Source of the DNA: Gallionella sp.
GTDB lineage: Bacteria; Pseudomonadota; Gammaproteobacteria; Burkholderiales; Gallionellaceae
Assembly (NCBI GenBank): GCA_003153155.1
Contig: PLWV01000008.1
Coordinates: 131,436 to 195,435, forward strand
DNA: 64,000 bases
Direction of reading: 5' to 3'
The position numbers were made by a program, and so were the translations under genes. Within the stretch, counting starts at the first letter, position 1. Each line of letters begins with the position of its first letter. Below the pieces are notes generated by a model that saw nothing but the letters and a program-made list of their open reading frames with translations, was not told the DNA's origin and did not search any database. Shown in pieces: positions 7,887 through 14,651 of the stretch.

Positions 7887-8945
7887 TTATTTTCGCAAAT
7901 TGGATGCACAACGAAATCCATAAAAATCCGAAGCAAAATTTGGCCATGCATAATCTCTGTGATAGGAAGCGGTGGAAAAAGGATCGCCTTTCCATGACCC
8001 TCCGCGCAGAACTTTGTATTGTCGATTTACCGGGACCATATCGGATAACTTCATGGCGCGATCCTCTGAATTCAGGACTCGCGCCACCTTTCCCTGAAAC
8101 ACTTCTGCCGCAGCATCCGTACCTTTATATGGAAGAAAGTCATCTTCAACCCATTCATCGGCATTACCAGCCATGTCGAAAACACCATATGGGCTGACCC
8201 CGTTGGCATACGCAGTTACATTACTAGCCGAACCAACATTGTAGTAAGTGTTCAAACGAGCAGGATCCATCTCATTACCCCACGGCCAGCGTCTCCCGTC
8301 TGTCCCGCGCGCTGCCTTTTCCCATTCCGCCTCTGTAGGCAACCGCTTACCCGCCCATTTCGCGTAGGCTGAAGCATCGTACCAATTAACTAAGGTAACC
8401 GGATACAGCAAAACCCCTTGTTGTATCTTGCCGTTTTTCCAATCCGAAGGAGGGCGATGTCCAGTTGCAGCAATAAATCGTGCGTATTGCGCATTGGTCA
8501 CCAAATATTTGTCGATACGATATGCGTTCAAATTGACCACGTGTTGCGGGCGGGAAGCCTCATCGGTAGTTTTCAAATCTGTACCCATCAGGAATTTCCC
8601 TGCGGGAATCAGCACCGAGGTCTCCAGTTCTTGCCACTGTTCCTTGGTCAGCAATGCCTCTGCCTCTGCCACTGTATATCCTACAGCCTGGTTTTTCCGT
8701 TCTTCATTTTGCTCGTGTATTGCAATATCTTCACCGGCAGCTCGAATCCGGGTGGACTCTTCTTTCAGGTTATAAGTCGCCAAGGCACGCATTTCGCCCA
8801 TGCGTATCGAACCCAGTTTGACAACATGTAAACTTCCCCCAATTATCACCAACGCAATACAAGTGATAACCGTAGCAGATAGAAATCGCTTTCTTCGCAG
8901 ACGATCTGCCGGACTCGGAACAGTATGCTTGGTCACACCCGGCAT
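7887..8945 (-). CDS. membrane-anchored FGE/sulfatase-modifying-factor-fold protein
   Basis: A 352-aa protein with an N-terminal anchor helix (about residues 20-42), a short helical linker, and a formylglycine-generating-enzyme-like domain from about residue 110. It has LIPAGKFLMGTD, YRIDKYLVTNAQYARF, RLPTEAEWEKAARG, WPWGNE, GVFDMAGNADEWVED, VLRGGSWKGD and a terminal FYGFRCASN. True FGEs have a copper-binding cysteine pair a few residues after the RGGS motif; here that stretch (GDPFSTASYHRDYAW) has no cysteine, so formylglycine formation is unlikely. Related FGE-fold proteins (NirV, PvdO) sit in respiratory or metal-enzyme operons. The ATG overlaps the stop of the upstream gene (TAATG) behind AAAGGA, so the two are translationally coupled within the oxidase run. 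Confidence 0.85.
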   Translation of the reverse strand: MPGVTKHTVPSPADRLRRKRFLSATVITCIALVIIGGSLHVVKLGSIRMGEMRALATYNLKEESTRIRAAGEDIAIHEQNEERKNQAVGYTVAEAEALLTKEQWQELETSVLIPAGKFLMGTDLKTTDEASRPQHVVNLNAYRIDKYLVTNAQYARFIAATGHRPPSDWKNGKIQQGVLLYPVTLVNWYDASAYAKWAGKRLPTEAEWEKAARGTDGRRWPWGNEMDPARLNTYYNVGSASNVTAYANGVSPYGVFDMAGNADEWVEDDFLPYKGTDAAAEVFQGKVARVLNSEDRAMKLSDMVPVNRQYKVLRGGSWKGDPFSTASYHRDYAWPNFASDFYGFRCASNLRK

Positions 8946-9394
8946 TATGATTCCTTTGCAGCGACAGACTGTTTCCTGTCCGCAGGAATGATCTTATTTG
9001 AGCGGCCATATACATTCTTGATCATAACTTCCCCTACTATTCCGCCAAAACCAGCCGCCTCCATTGCCAGAATGACAAAGAAGCCCCACCAACCCAGTGG
9101 GTTTAAAATGCTGCCATGTGGAGTGCCGGACAAGTACAGAATTTCGGCATAACTCAAGCTACGCACAATCAGGGGTGGAAAATAACTCAACCATTTCGCG
9201 CCCATGCCGAATATCCAAGCCACCACCAAGCCAACCAAAAAAGGCACAAAAAATACATCCAATCCCCAAGCAAAACTAAATGTGGAAAGGCCCGAAAAAA
9301 GTTCTATCTTGACCCCAAGCAGCCTATCTCCCAAATGGTTTAAGGACATACCAATCAACACTGCAACCAATCCCCTGAGATATCGCTGATTCAT
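8945..9394 (-). CDS. 149-aa polytopic membrane protein of the oxidase cluster
   Basis: About four helices: RGLVAVLIGMSLNHLGDRLL near the N-terminus, FVPFLVGLVVAWIFGMGAKW, a hydrophobic segment around IVRSLSYAEILYLSG, and WWGFFVILAMEAAGFGGIVG. A basic tail follows. It starts inside the end of the cytochrome c gene (4-base overlap) and ends on the start of the FGE-fold gene, so it is firmly in the same operon. I do not recognise the family; conserved-looking charged residues inside helices (NHLGDR) could serve metal or proton handling, which is a guess. Confidence 0.7.
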   Translation of the reverse strand: MNQRYLRGLVAVLIGMSLNHLGDRLLGVKIELFSGLSTFSFAWGLDVFFVPFLVGLVVAWIFGMGAKWLSYFPPLIVRSLSYAEILYLSGTPHGSILNPLGWWGFFVILAMEAAGFGGIVGEVMIKNVYGRSNKIIPADRKQSVAAKES

Positions 9395-9873
9395 TTATGG
9401 TACTCCACACCGGTCAGTTTTTCGTACTCAGCCTTCTTGGTTTGATCAAAATACCAATCTTTAACTTTTAGGCTTGCTAAATATTGTGCTAAAAGATGCC
9501 GCTCACCTTCCGGCAAGGTTGCATAAGATGGCATCTGATACTCTTTTTTCAGACGAGACGGCAATACTACTTGCGGATTGGGAGACGAAAGATATCCGTA
9601 CAACCAGGTCTCGGTGCGTAACGAACCAATGCCATCCAGCATGGGAGCCGGAACAGACTGCAACATGTCTTGCAGAGTCCATAACGTGTGACAGCTTTTA
9701 CAGCCATTGCTGCGGTAAATATCCATCGCCTTTCTAGCCACATCGGGCGTAGCCGCACTATAGAAAGGAATGTCTCTGTCATGCTTTTCTTCGACGTGCA
9801 GTTGCGAACGCACCACACTTGCAAAAAGAACTAGGCCAATCAATGCCAGAACAACTTTTTCTCCGCGTTTCAT
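9391..9873 (-). CDS. membrane-anchored monohaem cytochrome c
   Basis: A 160-aa protein with an N-terminal signal-anchor (MKRGEKVVLALIGLVLFASV), one haem c site SNGCKSCHTLW (CxxCH) at about residues 57-62, and a likely axial methionine in YQMPSYATLPEGE. This is a class I cytochrome c domain of the kind that donates electrons to, or forms part of, cbb3-type oxidases. With the CcoO-like protein it gives two haems c in the operon, where a normal CcoO plus CcoP would give three. The start overlaps the stop of the 92-aa gene by 4 bases. It could be a one-haem replacement for CcoP; that is an inference. Confidence 0.85.
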   Translation of the reverse strand: MKRGEKVVLALIGLVLFASVVRSQLHVEEKHDRDIPFYSAATPDVARKAMDIYRSNGCKSCHTLWTLQDMLQSVPAPMLDGIGSLRTETWLYGYLSSPNPQVVLPSRLKKEYQMPSYATLPEGERHLLAQYLASLKVKDWYFDQTKKAEYEKLTGVEYHK

Positions 9874-10148
9874 ACCCCTAACTTATGCTTTTCTGCGTCT
9901 TTCGCCAGAAACCGTTTGCGGCTCTCTATCTGCGAATGTATGACAGTTCGGCTTTTGGCGAACTCATCCGGAGTCATCTTATCCTGGTCCTTCTCATCAA
10001 AAATCACATATTTAATGTCTTCATCAAACTGTTCGTTTTTTGAGCCCCACCGTATCCAGTAAAGTACCGCAACAATAATCATCGCCCCGATGATCAACCA
10101 TAGATATATGGTCCAACCGTCCGGAAGAGTTTCGAAGAAATTAGCCAT
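9870..10148 (-). CDS. 92-aa single-helix protein, CcoP-N-terminus-like
   Basis: The chosen start MANFFETLPDGW (10148) begins a short lead, one helix (TIYLWLIIGAMIIVAVLYWI), then an acidic and basic tail (NEQFDEDIKYVIFDEKDQD and on to KHKLGV). A longer frame starts 24 codons upstream but its extra residues look untranslated. One helix near the N-terminus with a polar C-terminal region recalls CcoQ or the membrane anchor of CcoP without haem domains. It overlaps the cytochrome c gene by 4 bases, so the pair may represent a split CcoP: anchor plus haem protein. That reading is inferred. Confidence 0.6.
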   Translation of the reverse strand: MANFFETLPDGWTIYLWLIIGAMIIVAVLYWIRWGSKNEQFDEDIKYVIFDEKDQDKMTPDEFAKSRTVIHSQIESRKRFLAKDAEKHKLGV

Positions 10149-10170
10149 AGTTTTTTTCCACAATAAATAA

Positions 10171-10383
10171 TCAGAAAAGGTAGCCGCCAAGCATCTGTAA
10201 CGCACCAAAAATAACTGCAACCACTACACCGAAAATAATTGCAGCAAACATCAAACGCTCACCCAACCTTACTTCCTCCGGACGGTTTTTGCTGAATATA
10301 AGCGCAATGACAATCCCGGAAAAAACCACAATCCCTATCAGCAAAAAGGCAAATACGCCCTCACTGAACTGCTGGCTACGCAT
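10171..10383 (-). CDS. 70-aa two-helix membrane protein, possible longer N-terminus
   Basis: From the ATG at 10383 the protein has two helices (VFAFLLIGIVVFSGIVIALIF and LMFAAIIFGVVVAVIFGALQ) joined by a polar loop with SKNRPEEVRLGER. The only SD-like bases, GAAGGA, directly touch this ATG with no spacer, which is unusual. The same frame stays open upstream for more than 50 codons (to about 10543) and reads plausibly (for example LDPYFTRLLISQLSSE), with AGGAG 6 bases before an in-frame ATT at about 10477, so a rare start codon and a longer protein cannot be excluded. Part of the oxidase run; family not recognised. Confidence 0.6.
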   Translation of the reverse strand: MRSQQFSEGVFAFLLIGIVVFSGIVIALIFSKNRPEEVRLGERLMFAAIIFGVVVAVIFGALQMLGGYLF

Positions 10384-10507
10384 TCCTTCGATGCTGAGAT
10401 CAAGCTTTGGCGAAATTTCTGAGCTTAACTGCGAGATAAGAAGCCGCGTAAAATAAGGATCAAGAATTTGAATCGTTAACTCCTGTTGCCATTTGGGTAC
10501 TAACTTA

Positions 10508-10542
10508 AATAAAAATGCCGCGCTTTTTTTCGGCGAGGCATT
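10508..10542. terminator. hairpin inside the oxidase operon
   Basis: AAATGCC and GGCATTT form the base of an imperfect stem that continues through CGC/GCG around a run of seven T (A on the minus strand). It lies in the 232-base gap between the 39-aa and 70-aa genes, the largest gap in the operon before the spermidine-synthase-like gene. It may act as a partial terminator or an mRNA-processing hairpin that sets subunit ratios. Confidence 0.4.
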
Positions 10543-10615
10543 TCATTTACTTAACTAATCACACCGAGCCAACAAGACCTCAGCAACACTAATTTAATAT
10601 ATGTCTAGCTTATAA

Positions 10616-10735
10616 TTATTTTTTATCTTTACGATCTTTATTACGATCGATGAAAAAACTATACAAAATCGGAAACCCCAAAGCAATAGCGATTATTAAT
10701 GACAGTGCGATCGGGCCGTGATCAAGTTCAATCAT
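10616..10735 (-). CDS. 39-aa single-helix peptide of the oxidase operon
   Basis: An ATG at 10735 lies 7 bases after a strong ribosome site (TTTAGGAG). The product starts MIELDHGPIALSLIIAIALG, has one helix to about residue 28, and ends with a strongly basic tail (IDRNKDRKDKK). The size, single helix and charged tail are like CcoQ or CydX/CydH-type oxidase peptides. It sits 61 bases after the 215-aa gene. The excellent ribosome site and helix make it a likely real gene that automated calling with a length cut-off would miss. Confidence 0.65.
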   Translation of the reverse strand: MIELDHGPIALSLIIAIALGFPILYSFFIDRNKDRKDKK

Positions 10736-10796
10736 GTGAATTCTCCTAAAGTTAAAACCACTGAACCGGGTCGAGGATTCCCCCGACCCGCTTCAA

Positions 10797-11444
10797 TTAA
10801 ATTTGATGATCACTCTGGTATGAATGATCGTGACCATGCCTGGGCTGCCAAGTGTGAGGGGGCAGTCTTTTGATCAGTATAGTCACCCCTATAAAGAAAT
10901 AACTCAGGTAAAAAATATCAATCAGATAGCCTGTGTCCCACCAAGGCTGCTTTCTTTCGGTCGTGCCATCTGCCTTCTTGTTACCCTCGAAATTTGCCAT
11001 AACAACATGATTACCAACCACCGTGAATTCCTCCATATCCACGCCTTTGGCCATCAAGGCTTCGATCTGCGGCTTGATAATACGCAAATCATCCATGGTC
11101 ACAGGATGGCGATCTAATTTTGCGTCATTTGCCCCCCCTGTATTCATCTGCATGACTTTTTTTATTGCGGCATTATCGTCTTGAATCGCCATCACTTCCG
11201 GGGAGTTCATTGCTTTTATATAGCCCACATAAATTGCAGCGGTCGGGCGCTGCCCCCACAACGGAAAAGTAACCGCAAAAGCCGTGATGATGGTCAGAGC
11301 GACCAACCATACAACGGGCATGGGCATACGATTATTATCTTCCGTCATTCCACCCAGATCTTCATGTTCCCACAACGTCTTATCTGCTTCATTCGAAGCC
11401 TCATCGCTAAGAGTATGTAACGGTTTATCTAATTTCCAAGCCAT
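10797..11444 (-). CDS. 215-aa two-helix membrane subunit next to CcoO
   Basis: A polar N-terminal 45 residues (with LWEHEDLGGMTEDNNRMP) precede a helix (VVWLVALTIITAFAVTFPLW) and a roughly 100-residue soluble domain. A second helix (TGYLIDIFYLSYFFIGVTIL) and a His-rich tail (RHGHDHSYQSDHQI) end the protein. The lead E-D-x-x-M-P then helix then PLWGQRP is like the start of CcoP, but there is no CxxCH. It also resembles the 142-aa protein at 2636-3064, so the locus seems to hold two diverged copies of one module. It follows ccoO by 14 bases. The His-rich tail may bind copper or another metal; that is speculative. Confidence 0.7.
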   Translation of the reverse strand: MAWKLDKPLHTLSDEASNEADKTLWEHEDLGGMTEDNNRMPMPVVWLVALTIITAFAVTFPLWGQRPTAAIYVGYIKAMNSPEVMAIQDDNAAIKKVMQMNTGGANDAKLDRHPVTMDDLRIIKPQIEALMAKGVDMEEFTVVGNHVVMANFEGNKKADGTTERKQPWWDTGYLIDIFYLSYFFIGVTILIKRLPPHTWQPRHGHDHSYQSDHQI

Positions 11445-11458
11445 GATCTATCCCCCTG

Positions 11459-12424
11459 TTATTTCAAGCTCAACATAAAATCAACCAGACTGCGAATTTC
11501 AGAATCGCTGGCAAAACTGGGAACATCCGGAGGCGTTACCCGCTTGCCTTCACGATATTCGTCATACTCGGCTCTCCACTTGACGAAATCGATTTTCTGA
11601 CCGGCAGCATCCTTTTCGCCCCACAGATAGTCGAAACGCGGCATGATTGAGTGCGGTTGAACCAAACGCGGATTGAAGAAGTGCATCATCATCCACTCCC
11701 TGGATGAATTGCGTGAACCAACGTGCAACAAGTCTGGAGCCTTCCGATCAGAGCCAAATGCGGTTGGCGATTCGCCATTAAAATCCCCCATCATCGGTGG
11801 AGCGCCAAATACCTGCCAATCCTGCGTTTCCTCAGGCAGCAGCGTGTGACACCACCAGCATCCCTCGCGCACAAACATGGTTTTTCCCTTGCCCGCATGC
11901 GACACATCTTCATCTTTGGCTACCTTCATCACGTCAGCAGGAGTCCAACCCTTGGTTGCGGTAAGATTATCAATGTAACTAAACTCCCTACCTTGATAGG
12001 TCCCCTTACGCAAAGTGAAGACCGCACCCGCAGTTTTCCGTGCATCTGTCGCATCGTTAATATGTCCTTGCTGCTCACTCAACTGCTGGATCCCTTCACC
12101 CAAAATCCGTGGATGCAATATCCCCGCCGGATAGGACGTTCCCTGCTGATATACATACACCATCATGCCCCCATCTATAGGCTGACCCGTCTTGGGATCA
12201 ACCTTAAGCGCAACACTAATGGGCTTGTTCTTACCCAACAGGAACGGGTCTTCAAGATTGAAACCCGTTTCGTGACCTATTGCCAATTGCTTTGCAAGAG
12301 CAACATCAGTTGAAGACACTGCCGCGATATTAACGCTCGGAAAAAACAGGGTAATAGTCATCGAGCCGCCCAGCGCAAGGCCAAACAGTCTCGCTCCGAT
12401 TTTATATTGTCTAAATCCAGTCAT
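11459..12424 (-). CDS. ccoO: CcoO-like monohaem cytochrome c oxidase subunit
   Basis: A 321-aa protein with an N-terminal helix (about residues 12-36), a large polar domain, and one haem c site REGCWWCHTLLP (C189, C192, H193). After it come APDLLHVGSRNSSREWMMMH and PHSIMPRFDYL, the family pattern of CcoO/FixO where a conserved Met (here in SIMPRF) is the axial ligand. Usual CcoO is 200-250 aa; the extra 100 or so residues lie between the anchor and the haem domain. It follows the CcoN-like gene by 38 bases. Role: electron entry from cytochrome c to the catalytic subunit, on the periplasmic side. Confidence 0.88.
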   Translation of the reverse strand: MTGFRQYKIGARLFGLALGGSMTITLFFPSVNIAAVSSTDVALAKQLAIGHETGFNLEDPFLLGKNKPISVALKVDPKTGQPIDGGMMVYVYQQGTSYPAGILHPRILGEGIQQLSEQQGHINDATDARKTAGAVFTLRKGTYQGREFSYIDNLTATKGWTPADVMKVAKDEDVSHAGKGKTMFVREGCWWCHTLLPEETQDWQVFGAPPMMGDFNGESPTAFGSDRKAPDLLHVGSRNSSREWMMMHFFNPRLVQPHSIMPRFDYLWGEKDAAGQKIDFVKWRAEYDEYREGKRVTPPDVPSFASDSEIRSLVDFMLSLK

Positions 12425-12462
12425 GCTTGATCTCCCTAAATTTTACTCGGCCTAATATAATA

Positions 12463-13869
12463 TTAGCGTTCGTAAGCCAGTTCATGAGGCATACGACCCT
12501 GTGGCACTACAGTTCCTTTGCGTGCCGTCATCCACATGTTGTACAACCACAAAACGTTGCCAACAAATACCATGGTACCGCCAAGCCAACGTGCGATCAT
12601 ATAAGGATGCTCTGCAATCACCACATCGATATAGGGAACCTCATATATCTTGCCTGCGCCCTGAATCAAACCGGCGATCGTCATGGAAACCCAGTAAACG
12701 GTAAAACCGATCAACAACAACCAAAAATGCAAATTGGCCAGCGTTATCGAATACAGCTTACGCTTAGTTAATGCTTGCAAACCGTAGTAAACCGCAGCCG
12801 CCTCCAAGAAAGTCGAAAATCCCAGCAACGCAAGATGGGCATGAGCAACAATCCAGCCTGTCCCATGTATGTACCAGTTAATGGCACGGGTTTGCTGAAA
12901 ACCACCTTGCATATTCAGCGGGATCGCCATCAAACAACCTGTGATGGTAAAACGAATCTCAATACTCTCAACAAACATATACCACTTGCCTTGCATCGTC
13001 AGCAGGATATTCGACACGAATGCTATTGCAGGCACCAAAATCAGCACGCCTTCCACAGAGGCGAACGACTTCAACCACTCAGGCAGAGGCGCAGACATCA
13101 GGTGATGGGCTGCAGGTGTGGAGTAAAACACCACCACGGACCAGAAGTGCAAGTGTCCAATGCGATGGGAGTACAACGGATTACCCGTCACCTTGGGAAT
13201 GACGTAGTACGCGATCGCAGCGGCCACTGGAGTAATCCACAATCCCAGCACGTTATGCGCAAACCACCATGTCAGATACGCCTCAGTCAGGCCGGTCAAA
13301 TGAAAGAATTCAGGCAAATTACCAATCAAGAATACGATAATCACCATGAAGGTGGCTGCCAGAAAAAACCAATTAGTGGTGTAAATCCCTTGAGTACGGC
13401 GATTCAGAACAGTCATCCAGACGTTGACACCGAGCGGAATGAAGATGGCGAAGGCAATATACAAATCTATCGGCCAGGGAAAGTCGGAATATTCACGGCC
13501 CGAGGTAATGCCCGCCCACAAAATCGTCAAGCCTAGAGTCAGCCCCACGTTCCACAGCATACAATTCCACAAGCCCAGCTTTTCTGACCACAATTTATTA
13601 TTCCCGAGCGCGGGTGTGATGTACATCATGGCCATGGCAAAAGCCATCGATATCCAGCCAAAGATCACGGCCATCACGTGCACTTGGCGCATGTGTCCAA
13701 AAGCAAAAAATTCGTTACCCGTCACAAAATCAGGAAATGCGAGTTTCGCCGCATTGAAAGACCCTAATCCCGTACCGATAACGAACCAGACTATAGAAGA
13801 AAACCCGAAGAAAACCGCCGCAGAACCAGACGGTATGTCTTCGTTCTTGGCAAATAGATATTTAAGCAT
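12463..13869 (-). CDS. ccoN: cbb3-type (C-family) oxidase catalytic subunit, CcoN-like
   Basis: A 468-aa, about 12-helix protein. It has the haem-copper ligands expected for CcoN: H64 in RQVHVMAVIFGW (low-spin haem), H205 in WWFAHNVLG (CuB), Y249 and H255-H256 in VVFYSTPAAHHLM (redox tyrosine and CuB histidines) and H343/H345 in IVAHAHLALLGF (haem ligands). The tyrosine in helix VII, not helix VI, is characteristic of the C-family. The last HxH helix is HAHLALLGFSTFLEAAAVYY, where typical CcoN has HVHSGALGW, so this is a divergent clade; it has no extra N-terminal helices. NO reductase activity is less likely because the NorB glutamate pattern is absent. First large gene after the FNR-controlled leader. 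Confidence 0.9.
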   Translation of the reverse strand: MLKYLFAKNEDIPSGSAAVFFGFSSIVWFVIGTGLGSFNAAKLAFPDFVTGNEFFAFGHMRQVHVMAVIFGWISMAFAMAMMYITPALGNNKLWSEKLGLWNCMLWNVGLTLGLTILWAGITSGREYSDFPWPIDLYIAFAIFIPLGVNVWMTVLNRRTQGIYTTNWFFLAATFMVIIVFLIGNLPEFFHLTGLTEAYLTWWFAHNVLGLWITPVAAAIAYYVIPKVTGNPLYSHRIGHLHFWSVVVFYSTPAAHHLMSAPLPEWLKSFASVEGVLILVPAIAFVSNILLTMQGKWYMFVESIEIRFTITGCLMAIPLNMQGGFQQTRAINWYIHGTGWIVAHAHLALLGFSTFLEAAAVYYGLQALTKRKLYSITLANLHFWLLLIGFTVYWVSMTIAGLIQGAGKIYEVPYIDVVIAEHPYMIARWLGGTMVFVGNVLWLYNMWMTARKGTVVPQGRMPHELAYER

Positions 13870-13901
13870 GCACTATCCCTCCCTCAATTCAAATGAACAC
13901 A

Positions 13902-13952
13902 CTAATGATGATCGGCCCCATCTTTTTTTTCATGTGGGAATATACCACTCAT
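13902..13952 (-). CDS. possible 16-aa leader peptide before the CcoN-like gene
   Basis: A start codon overlaps the stop of the 43-aa gene (ATGA), with GGGAGA seven bases upstream. The encoded MSGIFPHEKKDGADHH is polar and ends in His-His before TAG, 32 bases ahead of the catalytic-subunit start. It may be a real micro-protein or a translational coupling device. Too short to judge by sequence alone. Confidence 0.3.
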   Translation of the reverse strand: MSGIFPHEKKDGADHH

Positions 13953-14080
13953 TTCAATTCTCCCATGTCCATCCCTTCATCTTCTCTTTCACGCCTGGTA
14001 TGTGGGATAAGAATATACCACGATAGCAACATACTCGAAAACGCCAATAGCACCCCAAGTGATCCCGCAATTAAAGCCAT
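13949..14080 (-). CDS. 43-aa single-helix peptide of the oxidase operon
   Basis: The ATG at 14080 follows AAGGGGAAG five bases upstream, a very good ribosome site. The protein MALIAGSLGVLLAFSSMLLS plus WYILIPHTRR is one helix, and a highly charged tail follows (EREDEGMDMGELK). It sits between the 93-aa two-helix gene and the CcoN-like gene, the position where small auxiliary subunits occur. Family not recognised, but the ribosome site, the helix and the tight spacing support a real gene. Confidence 0.65.
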   Translation of the reverse strand: MALIAGSLGVLLAFSSMLLSWYILIPHTRREREDEGMDMGELK

Positions 14081-14145
14081 AGCTACTTCCCCTTAAAGAA
14101 TAAAAAATCGCAAACGAACAGGCTACGCCGCCAAAAGATATCAGG

Positions 14146-14427
14146 TTAGCCAGCCGCTCGCTCTAATTTATCATGGCGACCCAACCCAACGACCAGAATC
14201 CCAACAAACGCAATCCCAAAAACAATCATCGCCCAATCAATAAATCCGGTAAATGTTGCCGGATCATAAGCAGTCGAACCTGCACCGCCCCAGTTATCAA
14301 ACCCCCCGCGCCCCATCAAGCACATCAAAGTTGCACCGAACACACTGCCATTTCCCATACCGGTCAACATCCCGCCTACGATAATAGACCAAAAGGATCG
14401 AGATACCATCGACTTATTTGTGCTCAT
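14146..14427 (-). CDS. 93-aa two-helix protein, first gene of the oxidase operon
   Basis: The start at 14427 (MSTNKSMVSRSFW) has GGGGGG six bases upstream; an upstream extension in the same frame is rich in Cys and Trp and lies over the predicted promoter, so it is rejected. The protein has two glycine-rich helices: SIIVGGMLTGMGNGSVFGAT and FIDWAMIVFGIAFVGILVVG, with a loop carrying GRGGFDNWGGAGSTAYDPA. Glycine-rich paired helices suggest tight packing inside a membrane complex. About 146 bases upstream is an FNR-type site, making this the promoter-proximal gene. No family recognised. Confidence 0.65.
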   Translation of the reverse strand: MSTNKSMVSRSFWSIIVGGMLTGMGNGSVFGATLMCLMGRGGFDNWGGAGSTAYDPATFTGFIDWAMIVFGIAFVGILVVGLGRHDKLERAAG

Positions 14428-14572
14428 GTAAAACCCCCCTAAGTTATTCAAAATCAAGACGTTATTCGAAGCAGATCCAAGCACACTAACGCAGCAACTG
14501 CGCCACACGCAGCAACTGAGCCAAAAAAATACACAACGCAACGTAACATAACTGGAAACGTGCATCCATTCA

Positions 14573-14586
14573 CTGATATGGATCAA
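14573..14586. promoter_or_regulatory. FNR/ANR-type box
   Basis: CTGATATGGATCAA matches the FNR consensus TTGAT-N4-ATCAA in 9 of 10 fixed positions. It lies upstream of the minus-strand oxidase operon. If FNR activates from the usual -41.5 position, transcription would start near 14538, leaving a leader of about 110 bases before the 93-aa gene. The FNR gene itself ends 66 bases away. Confidence 0.7.
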
Positions 14587-14651
14587 CCAAACTGCATTTA
14601 ATTGACGGCCGTGTATCCGATTAAAATGTTCGGAAACCGCATAGGTGAATG

